Assembly (NCBI GenBank): GCA_038110465.1
Contig: JAYNJU010000004.1
Location: 33,757-97,756 of the forward strand
Direction: 5' to 3'
Source of the DNA: Marisimplicoccus sp038110465
Lineage (GTDB): Bacteria; Bacteroidota; Bacteroidia; Flavobacteriales; Flavobacteriaceae
DNA length: 64,000 bases
Below are positions 9,292 to 16,460 of this stretch, in pieces (position 1 is the stretch's first letter; each line of letters begins with the position of its first letter). Made by a program: the position numbers and the translations under genes. Under the pieces are notes generated by a model. That model did not search any database. It was given only the letters and a program-made list of their open reading frames with translations, and was not told the DNA's origin.

Positions 9292-9304
9292 GAAAAAGTG
9301 TTAG

Positions 9305-10543
9305 GTGAAAATTATTTACGAAATAATTTTAAAAACAATATTTTGTTTAAGTACTTCTTTTAGATTTTTTTCTCCAAAAATTAATTCTTTTCATAAAGGG
9401 CATAAGAATTTATTTAAGAAAATTATTGATAAAAAAAAATTCAATGGAGAATCAATTTGGTTTCATGTTGCTTCTTTGGGTGAATTTGAAATAGCTAAGC
9501 CTATTATTAATAATCTCAAAAAAGAAATATCTGATTTAAAAATTATAATTACATTTTTTTCTCCTTCTGGATATCTAAATTCTTTGGATTATAGAAATGC
9601 TGATTTAATTTCATATCTACCAATTGATACTTCAAAAAACTCAAAAAAATTTGTTGAAATTATAAACCCTAAAATTGCTGTATTTATAAAAAATGATCTT
9701 TGGGTTAACTATATAGACTCATTAAAATTAAAAGGAAGCATAATTTATTCTATTTCATCAAAATTTAATAACTCACAATTTTATTTTTTATTTTATGGAA
9801 AGTGGTTTCTTAAAAAAATTAGACTAATTGATTACTTTTTTGTTCAAGATGAAACCTCCAAATCCGTGCTTAAAAAAAATAATATTAAAAATGTAGATGT
9901 CTCAGGAGATTATAGGTTTACATCTGTATTAAAAATATTAGAGGAAGACAAAAAATTTAATCAAATAGAAAAATTTATTGGAAAGAGTAAATGTTTTGTT
10001 GCAGGTAGTATTTGGGACAATGATATTGAAGTTCTTTATAATTATTTATCAGATGCAAGTCATAAATCTATACTTGCTACACATGATATTTCCCCAAAAA
10101 AAATTAAAAAATTAGAAGTTTTATTCGATAAGAATATTGTGAAACTTTCAGAATTTGACAGTGAACTTGATTTTAATAAAAAGATATTAATCATAGATTC
10201 AATAGGAGATTTGAAATTCATATACAGATATGCATATGTTGCTTATGTTGGAGGTGGATTTTATAAAAATAGTCTTCATAACATTCTAGAACCATCTGTT
10301 TTTTCATGTCCAGTAATTATTGGTAAAAATTATGAAAATTTCAATGAGGCAGTGGATTTAATTAATCTAGGAGGAGTATTTAGTGTTAAAAAGTCAAGCG
10401 ATTTTTCAACTTTGATGAAAAAAATATATAAAGACCCTCAATTTAGAAATGAAACTGGATTAGTGAACTATAATTATATATCTGAAAATCAAAAAAAGAA
10501 TAAAAAAGTTGTTGAAAGTTTGATAAAAAAAATTAGATCATGA
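9305..10543 (+). CDS. waaA: 3-deoxy-D-manno-octulosonic acid (Kdo) transferase
   Basis: 412 residues from a GTG start; no in-frame ATG occurs before conserved sequence. WaaA attaches Kdo to lipid IVA at the cytoplasmic face of the inner membrane, after the LpxK step. Visible are the N-terminal hydrophobic anchor, WFHVASLGEFEIAKP near residue 51 (the conserved HAASVGE-like motif with its catalytic Glu), FVAGSIWDNDIEVL, and the C-terminal AYVGGGFYKNSLHNILEP, the family's signature for binding CMP-Kdo. It is divergent from the DegT aminotransferase. The number of Kdo residues added cannot be predicted. Confidence 0.94.
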   Translation: MKIIYEIILKTIFCLSTSFRFFSPKINSFHKGHKNLFKKIIDKKKFNGESIWFHVASLGEFEIAKPIINNLKKEISDLKIIITFFSPSGYLNSLDYRNADLISYLPIDTSKNSKKFVEIINPKIAVFIKNDLWVNYIDSLKLKGSIIYSISSKFNNSQFYFLFYGKWFLKKIRLIDYFFVQDETSKSVLKKNNIKNVDVSGDYRFTSVLKILEEDKKFNQIEKFIGKSKCFVAGSIWDNDIEVLYNYLSDASHKSILATHDISPKKIKKLEVLFDKNIVKLSEFDSELDFNKKILIIDSIGDLKFIYRYAYVAYVGGGFYKNSLHNILEPSVFSCPVIIGKNYENFNEAVDLINLGGVFSVKKSSDFSTLMKKIYKDPQFRNETGLVNYNYISENQKKNKKVVESLIKKIRS

Positions 10544-10554
10544 TGATATTAAGC

Positions 10555-10562
10555 TAAATTTG
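10555..10562 (+). promoter_or_regulatory. Probable -7 box (TAAATTTG) of the alkaline phosphatase operon
   Basis: TAAATTTG matches TAnnTTTG and ends five bases before the ATG at 10568. It separates this operon from waaA, whose stop is 11 bases upstream. A TTA, one base off TTG, is at the -33 spacing. Confidence 0.5.
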
Positions 10563-10567
10563 TTTTT

Positions 10568-11614
10568 ATGAAAAAAAACCTCTTCCTATTATTTTTTTTA
10601 ATTAATCTTGGCATCAATGCTCAAGAGTCAACTAAACCTAATATAATTATGGTTATTGGAGATGGAATGGGACTATCAGCAATTTCATCTGGTATGTATT
10701 CAAATAATAACTACACATCTCTTGAAAGATCTGAATTTATTGGATTATCAAAAACTCATTCATACGATAATCTAATAACTGACTCAGCTGCTTCGGCTAC
10801 AGCTATGGCCTCAGGGGTAAAAACATTTAATAAGGTTATTGGTCTAGATTCTGACTATAAATCAGTAAAAACTATTCTTGAAATTTGTATGGATTTAGGT
10901 TATTCTTCAGGAATTGTTGTCACTTCAAGTATTGTACACGCCTCTCCTGCATCATATTATGCAAAGGAAAAAAGTAGATATAATTACAATGAGATTGCAA
11001 ATCAATTATCAAAAAAAGGAGTTAACTTTTTTGTAGGTGGTGGTGAAAAATATTTCATTGAAAGACCCGATGGTAAAAATTTGATGAACGAAATGAAGGA
11101 ATATTTTTTTGCAAAGAATATTGATGAATACAGGAATAATAAATCTGATAAAATTGGTTTTTTTACCTCTTTTGATGAGCCAATAGAAAAGCATAAAGGT
11201 AGAGAACCGGCACTTGATGAAATTGTGGATGCAACACTTTCAAAGTTTGACTCAATCAACTCCCCCTTTTTTTTACTAATTGAAGGATCACAAATTGATT
11301 GGGGGTCCCATGATAATGACCAACCTCATATGATTAGTGAAATGATAGAGCTTGATAATACATTAGATAAAGTTTTCGATTATGCTGAAAAAAATAAAAA
11401 TACCTTAGTAATTATTACAGCTGATCATGAAACTGGAGGTGTAGCAATAACTGGTGGTAATCTAGATAAATTAAGTGTGGTAAACAGATATGTATCTGGA
11501 AGTCATACTGGAACAATGGTGCCTGTATTTAGTTTTGGACCTAATTCTTCATATTTTAAAGGTATTTACGATAATACTGAAATTTTTAATAAATTGTTAA
11601 GTATAGTTAAGTAA
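10568..11614 (+). CDS. Alkaline phosphatase (PhoA superfamily), secreted
   Basis: 348 residues, shorter than the roughly 450 of E. coli PhoA. A signal peptide (MKKNLFLLFFLINLGINAQ) sends it to the periplasm. The metal and catalytic sites are all visible: VIGDGMG near residue 30, the nucleophile Ser in TDSAASATAMASG, EGSQIDWGSHDND, TADHETGGVAI and GSHTGTMVPVFSFG. It should release phosphate from organic phosphomonoesters. It heads an operon in which the next gene (deacylase-like lipoprotein) starts within its stop codon. Some short Bacteroidota homologues may prefer phosphodiesters; the sequence does not decide. Confidence 0.93.
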   Translation: MKKNLFLLFFLINLGINAQESTKPNIIMVIGDGMGLSAISSGMYSNNNYTSLERSEFIGLSKTHSYDNLITDSAASATAMASGVKTFNKVIGLDSDYKSVKTILEICMDLGYSSGIVVTSSIVHASPASYYAKEKSRYNYNEIANQLSKKGVNFFVGGGEKYFIERPDGKNLMNEMKEYFFAKNIDEYRNNKSDKIGFFTSFDEPIEKHKGREPALDEIVDATLSKFDSINSPFFLLIEGSQIDWGSHDNDQPHMISEMIELDNTLDKVFDYAEKNKNTLVIITADHETGGVAITGGNLDKLSVVNRYVSGSHTGTMVPVFSFGPNSSYFKGIYDNTEIFNKLLSIVK

Positions 11615-13227
11615 TGAAAAAAGTTCTACTTATAATTTTAATTTTTACTCTTTCATGTAAAAATGATCCTCAAAATGTTGATATATTAATAACTGGAGGC
11701 ACAATTCATAATGGAACTGGAATTAAAGGTTTTATTGGAAATGTTGCTATTAAGGGTGATACTATTTATTATGTAGGTAAAAGCAAAAACTTCATTGCAA
11801 GAGACACAATTAATGCATCTTCAAAAATTGTTTCCCCTGGCTTTATTAATATGCTAAGTTGGGGATATAATACCTTATTACAGGATGGCAGATCATTAAG
11901 TGACTTGAAACAGGGCGTTACTTTAGAAGTTTTTGGAGAGGGATCATCACCTGGCCCAACAGGTAATATCGAAGATAATAATTATGTATCGTTTGGTGAA
12001 GCAATGGAAAATTTAGAATTAAACGGTATATCTACAAATATTGCATCTTATCTAGGTGCAACTACTGTTAGAATCCAAGAGATTGGATATGCAAACAGAA
12101 AAGCTACTCCAGATGAAATGGACTCAATGAGAAATATTGTAAAAATTTCAATGGAAGAAGGTGCTATAGGTATTGGTTCTTCTCTAATATATGCTCCTGC
12201 TGATTATGCTGATACAGATGAACTTATAGAATTATCAAAAGTGGCATCGTCTTACGGAGGAAGATATATATCTCATATGAGAAATGAAGATTCTAGAGTA
12301 GTTGAGGCTGTTTATGAGTTGCTTCAAATCTCAGAAAAAGCAAATATTCCTTCACAAATATACCACTTAAAGGCGTCTAGAAAGCCTAATTGGCATTTAC
12401 TTGATTCAGTAATTACTTTAGTAGAAGATGCTAGACAAAGAGGCTTAAAAATAACTGCTGACATGTACACCTACCCAGCTTCATCTACTGGTTTAACTGG
12501 TGTAATTCCAACATGGGTTCAAGAAGGTGGAAGAGAAGCATGGATTAATAGAATGAAAAGGTCTGATATAAGAGAAAGATTATTTGAAGATATCCGAAAA
12601 GAATTATCTGAACAACCTCCTGAGGATATACTAATGGTTGGATTCAATAAACAATCTATGTCAGATAAATATAGAGGTATGACTATTGCAGAGGCAGCAG
12701 AAATTAGAGGTGAGTCTCCAGAAGAAGCAATAGTTAATCTAATTATTGAGGATGGGAGCAGAATTCAATGTATTTATTTTAGTATGTCAGAAGAAAATGT
12801 AAGGAAAAAGATTCAACTTCCCTGGGTATCATTTGACTCAGATGCAGGTTCATATTCCGATATTTCTAAAGACTTTATTACACATCCAAGAGCATTTGGA
12901 AGCTTTGCAAGAGTCCTTGGAAAATATGTTAGAGATGAAAAACTTATTTCCATGGAAGAGGCAATTAGAAGACTTTCTGGATTTCCAGCAGAAAATCTTG
13001 GAATTAAAAAAAGAGGTGTCTTAAAGGAAGGTAATTTCGCAGATGTTGTTGTTTTCGATCCCAATATTATTTCTGACAAAGCTACTTTTGAAGAACCACT
13101 TCAATTTGCTGTAGGTGTTGAACATGTCATTGTAAATGGTACTCCTGTAATTAGTAATGGTGATCATACTGGAGAGTTTCCCGGAAGATTTGTGAAAGGT
13201 CCTGGATATAACCCTCAACTGCCATGA
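11614..13227 (+). CDS. N-acyl-D-amino-acid deacylase-like amidohydrolase lipoprotein
   Basis: 537 residues with a lipoprotein signal (MKKVLLIILIFTLSC), so anchored in the cell envelope. The fold is that of D-aminoacylase/N-acyl-D-amino-acid deacylase: the N-terminal beta domain DILITGGTIHNGTG, His ligands in YISHMRNEDS and QIYHLKAS, and the Asp in FDSDAGSYSD, ending with KRGVLKEGNFADVVVFDP. The strand-1 HxH pair expected after SPGFI is replaced by NMLSWGYN, and the Cys ligand of D-aminoacylase is replaced by Glu (FGEG). A single-metal site with the other ligands would remain. It overlaps the phosphatase by one base and the next small gene by four bases. Confidence 0.85.
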   Translation: MKKVLLIILIFTLSCKNDPQNVDILITGGTIHNGTGIKGFIGNVAIKGDTIYYVGKSKNFIARDTINASSKIVSPGFINMLSWGYNTLLQDGRSLSDLKQGVTLEVFGEGSSPGPTGNIEDNNYVSFGEAMENLELNGISTNIASYLGATTVRIQEIGYANRKATPDEMDSMRNIVKISMEEGAIGIGSSLIYAPADYADTDELIELSKVASSYGGRYISHMRNEDSRVVEAVYELLQISEKANIPSQIYHLKASRKPNWHLLDSVITLVEDARQRGLKITADMYTYPASSTGLTGVIPTWVQEGGREAWINRMKRSDIRERLFEDIRKELSEQPPEDILMVGFNKQSMSDKYRGMTIAEAAEIRGESPEEAIVNLIIEDGSRIQCIYFSMSEENVRKKIQLPWVSFDSDAGSYSDISKDFITHPRAFGSFARVLGKYVRDEKLISMEEAIRRLSGFPAENLGIKKRGVLKEGNFADVVVFDPNIISDKATFEEPLQFAVGVEHVIVNGTPVISNGDHTGEFPGRFVKGPGYNPQLP

Positions 13228-13463
13228 TTAATAAAATATTTAATTCTGATAAGTATATCAGATTAAATCTTACAATAATTGCTTCATGCATTTTTTTAGT
13301 TTGCTTTTTTGTTCTTTCAATGATTATTTATGTAAATATTTCAAATTTATACTCTAGTAATGAAGAAATAAGCCCTACAGAGAAGCATAGAGTTCAACAT
13401 CAAGAAGAAGCTGAAAAACTTGATGAAATAATCAGGCTTCTTAAAGAAATTCAAGAATTGTGA
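13224..13463 (+). CDS. Small single-span membrane protein, tandem paralogue 1
   Basis: 79 residues, no family recognised. Residues 14-40 are a strong transmembrane helix, preceded by FNSDKYIRLN and followed by a short Glu/His-rich, probably coiled-coil tail ending LDEIIRLLKEIQEL. The next gene encodes a protein with the same plan (YNSDRYIKV, helix, DQIIGLLKKFKE), so the two are paralogues. The ATG overlaps the deacylase stop (ATGA) and its own TGA overlaps the GTG of paralogue 2, which argues that both are translated. The function is unknown; a partner-binding tail that lets the two associate is a guess. Confidence 0.7.
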   Translation: MINKIFNSDKYIRLNLTIIASCIFLVCFFVLSMIIYVNISNLYSSNEEISPTEKHRVQHQEEAEKLDEIIRLLKEIQEL

Positions 13464-13744
13464 GATTATTAGATTTTTATAATTCAGATAGATACATAAA
13501 AGTACTTTTAACTTTTATTTCAATAATTTCAAGCCTTTTTACAATAGGTTTTATAACAATTGTGAGTCTTGGTTTTTTTGTTTTCGGACCTATGGAGGAT
13601 TTAGAAAGAGAAAATTACAGAAAGGAAAATCATTATATAAGTCATGAAAATCAAATGGATCAAATGGATCAAATAATTGGTTTATTAAAAAAATTTAAAG
13701 AAGAAAAAGTGCGGGTGAAGGGACTCGAACCCCCATGCTGTTAG
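13460..13744 (+). CDS. Small single-span membrane protein, tandem paralogue 2, 3' end inside tRNA-Leu
   Basis: 94 residues from a GTG that overlaps the previous stop (GTGA). It begins MRLLDFYNSDRYIKVLL, has a transmembrane helix at about 14-45, and a charged tail with MDQMDQIIGLLKKFKEEK. The last 11 residues (VRVKGLEPPCC) are the antisense reading of the tRNA-Leu gene at 13710-13791, so the original end of the protein was probably near residue 83, as in paralogue 1. GLEPP-type tails are the classic product of frames reading through tRNA genes. Function unknown. Confidence 0.6.
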   Translation: MRLLDFYNSDRYIKVLLTFISIISSLFTIGFITIVSLGFFVFGPMEDLERENYRKENHYISHENQMDQMDQIIGLLKKFKEEKVRVKGLEPPCC

Positions 13745-13791
13745 GCACTAGATCCTAAGTCTAGCGTGTCTACCAATTTCACCACACCCGC
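13710..13791 (-). tRNA. tRNA-Leu (anticodon TAG)
   Basis: Minus-strand cloverleaf of 82 bases: acceptor GCGGGTG pairs with CACCCGC, discriminator A at 13710. The anticodon stem CTAGA/TCTAG encloses loop CTTAGGA, giving TAG. A long variable arm (TGCCTAACAGCA) marks class II, and TTCGAGT is the T loop. CCA is not encoded. A T-rich tail follows on the minus strand. A small coding gene overlaps it on the other strand by 35 bases. Confidence 0.95.
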
Positions 13792-13801
13792 AAAAGGAGA
13801 A

Positions 13802-13809
13802 CAAATATA
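13802..13809 (-). promoter_or_regulatory. Probable -7 box (TATATTTG) of tRNA-Leu
   Basis: TATATTTG on the minus strand ends 10 bases before the first base of tRNA-Leu, the same box and spacing as for tRNA-fMet at 56011-56018. Confidence 0.6.
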
Positions 13810-13835
13810 AATAAGTTTTTAAATATAAATTAAAC

Positions 13836-15209
13836 ATGAGTACATTATCTGAAAAGGAAAAAGAAAAATATTTAGATCAACTTTTTGAGTTTTTAAAATT
13901 GCCATCAATTAGCGCTGATTCAAGATATAAAAGTGATATGCTAAAAACAGCAAAATGGTTATCAAATCAACTTTTAAACTCAGGCTGTGAAATATCAGAA
14001 ATATATGAAACAGATGGGCATCCTATTGTCTATGGAGAAAAGATGGTTGATATCTCTTATCCTACTATTTTAGTTTATGGTCATTATGATGTTCAACCTC
14101 CTGATCCAGTTGAACTATGGACAAACCCTCCTTTTGATCCAATCATTAAGGAAACCAAGATTCATCCTGAAGGCGCGATTTTTGCAAGAGGTTCATGTGA
14201 TGATAAAGGTCAAGTATTTATGCACTTAAAAGCCTTTGAACAGCTTATTAAAAAAGAAGAGTTAAAATGTAATGTCAAATTTATGATTGAGGGAGAAGAA
14301 GAGGTTGGTAGTGAAAACCTTGAAAAGTTTTTAAGAGAAAATAAGTCTTTATTAAATGCAGATGTAATATTAATTTCAGATACCGGATTAAGCAGTTTAG
14401 AAAATCCAACTTTTACTGTTGGACTAAGAGGTTTGTCTTATATGGAAATTGAGATTACTGGTCCTAATAGAGATCTTCACTCAGGAACATATGGGGGAAC
14501 ACTTGCTAATCCGATTAATACTCTTTCTCAGATAATTAGTTCACTTATTGATGATGATGGGAAGATTACTATACCCGGATTTTATGATGATGTGATAGAG
14601 ATTGAGAAAAGTAAAAGAGATGAAATTGAAAAAGAATCAAATTTTGATGAAGATAATCTTAAAAAATCTTTGGGGTTATTAAATCTTAAAGGAGAAGCTG
14701 GTTATACAACACTAGAAAGAAAGTCAATTAGGCCAACTTTAGACGTTAATGGAATTTGGGGTGGCTATACAGGCGAAGGATCTAAAACAGTTATTCCTAG
14801 TAAAGCAAGTGCAAAAATTTCTATGAGGTTAGTTCCAAATCAAGATTGGAAACAAATAAGTGAATTATTTATTAAACATATAAAAAAAATTACCCCAAAA
14901 TATGTAAGTGTAAAAGTGACTACTCATCATGGAGGGAATCCATATGTTACTCCAGAAGATTTTAAAGGTTACACTTCTGCTTTTAAAGCATATAAAGATA
15001 ACTTTGGAAAAACCCCAATCCCTCAAAAAGATGGAGGGAGCATTCCTATTGTTCCTATGTTTGAAACTATTTTAGGAATTAAGACAGTCCTAATGGGATT
15101 TGGTCTTGATAGTGACGCAATCCATTCGCCTGATGAAAACTTTGGAGTCAAAAACTTTTTTATTGGTATTGATACTATACAAAGTTTTTATAAACATTTT
15201 GGAAGTTAA
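13836..15209 (+). CDS. M20 family dipeptidase
   Basis: 457 residues with no signal peptide, so cytoplasmic. The M20 two-metal site is complete: His and Asp in YGHYDVQPPDPVELW near residue 88, the bridging Asp in GSCDDKGQ, the catalytic Glu pair in EGEEEVGS, a further acidic residue in ISDTG, and the last His in AIHSPDENF. The dimerisation/lid domain is inserted at about 200-375. The length and the sequence around the lid match the CNDP-type dipeptidases common in Bacteroidota. It converges with ruvC, sharing the four bases TTAA in the two stop codons. Confidence 0.93.
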   Translation: MSTLSEKEKEKYLDQLFEFLKLPSISADSRYKSDMLKTAKWLSNQLLNSGCEISEIYETDGHPIVYGEKMVDISYPTILVYGHYDVQPPDPVELWTNPPFDPIIKETKIHPEGAIFARGSCDDKGQVFMHLKAFEQLIKKEELKCNVKFMIEGEEEVGSENLEKFLRENKSLLNADVILISDTGLSSLENPTFTVGLRGLSYMEIEITGPNRDLHSGTYGGTLANPINTLSQIISSLIDDDGKITIPGFYDDVIEIEKSKRDEIEKESNFDEDNLKKSLGLLNLKGEAGYTTLERKSIRPTLDVNGIWGGYTGEGSKTVIPSKASAKISMRLVPNQDWKQISELFIKHIKKITPKYVSVKVTTHHGGNPYVTPEDFKGYTSAFKAYKDNFGKTPIPQKDGGSIPIVPMFETILGIKTVLMGFGLDSDAIHSPDENFGVKNFFIGIDTIQSFYKHFGS

Positions 15210-15766
15210 TTTATTTTATCTGGATTTTTCTTAATAAAACTTGACCAGTTTGAAAATTGTTTTTTTGAATTACTATTGTTCAAATTAAAATAGTGACATA
15301 CAGCAGCTGCAAGCCCATCAGTAGAATCTAAATTTTTTGGCATTTCTTTAATATCAAGCATTGATTTTAACATTTTTGCCACTTGTTCTTTAGTTGAATT
15401 ACCATTACCAGTAATTGACATTTTTATTTTTTTAGGAGAGTACTCTGTTATTGGTATTTCATGGTTTAAAGCAGCAGCCATTGAAACTCCTTGAGCCCTT
15501 CCAAGCTTTAACATAGATTGAACATTTTTTCCAAAGAATGGTGATTCAATTGCCACTTGATCAGGAGAGTATTTATTGATAATTTCAGTGGTTTTTTTAA
15601 AAATATTGGACAGCTTTAAGCTATGATCGTCATTTTTTGATAGTTTAAATTCAATTAAATCTATAAGTTCAATATTTTTTTTCTGAACTTTTATAATTCC
15701 ATAACCAGTAATGTTTGTGCCAGGATCAATTCCCATTATTATTATATCATCAGATTTTTTAATCAT
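15206..15766 (-). CDS. ruvC: Holliday junction resolvase RuvC
   Basis: 186 residues, normal length. RuvC cuts four-way junctions made in recombination, as a dimer with RuvAB. The first catalytic Asp is in MGIDPGTNITGYGII, the second acidic residue in VAIESPFFGKN, and the C-terminal pair in LDSTDGLAAAVCHY. The segment MLKLGRAQGVSMAAAL is also typical. It starts within the end of the upstream lipoprotein gene (8-base overlap), so both are probably translated from one message. No ruvA or ruvB is in the window. Confidence 0.96.
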   Translation of the reverse strand: MIKKSDDIIIMGIDPGTNITGYGIIKVQKKNIELIDLIEFKLSKNDDHSLKLSNIFKKTTEIINKYSPDQVAIESPFFGKNVQSMLKLGRAQGVSMAAALNHEIPITEYSPKKIKMSITGNGNSTKEQVAKMLKSMLDIKEMPKNLDSTDGLAAAVCHYFNLNNSNSKKQFSNWSSFIKKNPDKIN

Positions 15767-16268
15767 AATTTAATTTAAATGGTAGATCAAATTTAACTTC
15801 TACAAACTCTCCAACATTAGTTTTTATTGCAGGCAAAGCTTGCCTTATATTCTCAACAGCTTGTTTTAAGATAGAAATTAAATCTTCATCTAGATTTTCA
15901 TTAGGAGTAACCTGTAAAAGATTAAAATTACCCTCTGAATCAATTATTATTGTCAAAATATATTCAGTATTATCAATTGGAAATATTTTATCAATCAAAT
16001 AATTATTCATATCATATTCTATAGTATTTGTAAAGCAATTAATTTGTTCATTTATAATTAAATTTTCACATTCAGAAAAAGTCGGAAATTGGTCATTTTC
16101 AGACCAATTAGAAGCAGAAATTATATCAGATTCTGGGACCTTTATATTATTAGTATTACATGAAGATGTAAAAACTATAAAAAATAATATTATAAAAAAA
16201 TATGATTCGTAAACCTTAATTAACCTAAGCACATATAAAATTACGATTTTTTTATAGCTTTGTCCCAT
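15759..16268 (-). CDS. Lipoprotein with TonB C-terminal-like domain
   Basis: 169 residues if the ATG at 16268 is used; a GTG at 16232 gives 157 residues with a shorter signal peptide ahead of the lipobox FTSSC and may be the true start, because the ATG at 16268 overlaps the divergent gene's ATG. After the Cys, residues about 60-165 (FPTFSECENL, a NCF segment, a strand TEYILTIIIDSEGNFNLLQV, and LPAIKTNVGEFVEVKFDLPF) resemble the TonB-C-like domain of many small flavobacterial proteins. No proline-rich linker or N-terminal anchor of true TonB is present, so it is unlikely to be an energy transducer. It is followed by ruvC with an 8-base overlap. Confidence 0.75.
   Translation of the reverse strand: MGQSYKKIVILYVLRLIKVYESYFFIILFFIVFTSSCNTNNIKVPESDIISASNWSENDQFPTFSECENLIINEQINCFTNTIEYDMNNYLIDKIFPIDNTEYILTIIIDSEGNFNLLQVTPNENLDEDLISILKQAVENIRQALPAIKTNVGEFVEVKFDLPFKLNYD
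16255..16262 (+). promoter_or_regulatory. Probable -7 box (TAGCTTTG) of the four-Cys protein/Nramp operon
   Basis: TAGCTTTG matches TAnnTTTG and ends four bases before the ATG at 16267, the tightest spacing in the window. No -33 TTG is seen. Confidence 0.45.
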
Positions 16269-16458
16269 GGAGGTATTTCTAATCTCAATAGTTTTAATAG
16301 GGCTTGCATTTTCTGGGATTGCTATTAAATTAATTTTTAAAAAAAAAGGGGAATTTTCTGGAACTTGTGCCAGTCAAAATCCTTTTTTGAATAACTCCGA
16401 TCAACCTTGTAGTATTTGTGGTAAGATTCCCTCAAATTCAGAGTGTTCTAAGGATTAA
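16267..16458 (+). CDS. Small membrane protein with four cysteines (NqrM-like plan)
   Basis: 63 residues: one transmembrane helix at about 3-25 (MEVFLISIVLIGLAFSGIAI), a KKK stop-transfer, then a short tail with four Cys (GTC, QPC, SIC and SEC). Small proteins of this kind are conserved in flavobacteria. One helix plus four Cys is also the plan of NqrM, the iron-delivery factor of Na+-NQR, but the Cys spacing is different, so this is only an analogy. Its ATG lies in CCATGG, where the divergent lipoprotein's ATG overlaps it. The Nramp-type gene follows after two bases, so the pair forms an operon that may handle metal. Confidence 0.8.
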   Translation: MEVFLISIVLIGLAFSGIAIKLIFKKKGEFSGTCASQNPFLNNSDQPCSICGKIPSNSECSKD

Positions 16459-16460
16459 TA

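Noticed and set aside
13224..13744. Toxin-antitoxin pair made of the two small proteins
   Set aside because: Both proteins share the same membrane plan and are paralogues; neither looks like an antitoxin or known toxin, and they are tied to an enzyme operon.
15759..16268. A true TonB energy transducer
   Set aside because: It has a lipobox rather than an inner-membrane anchor and no proline-rich linker; only the C-terminal pattern is TonB-like.
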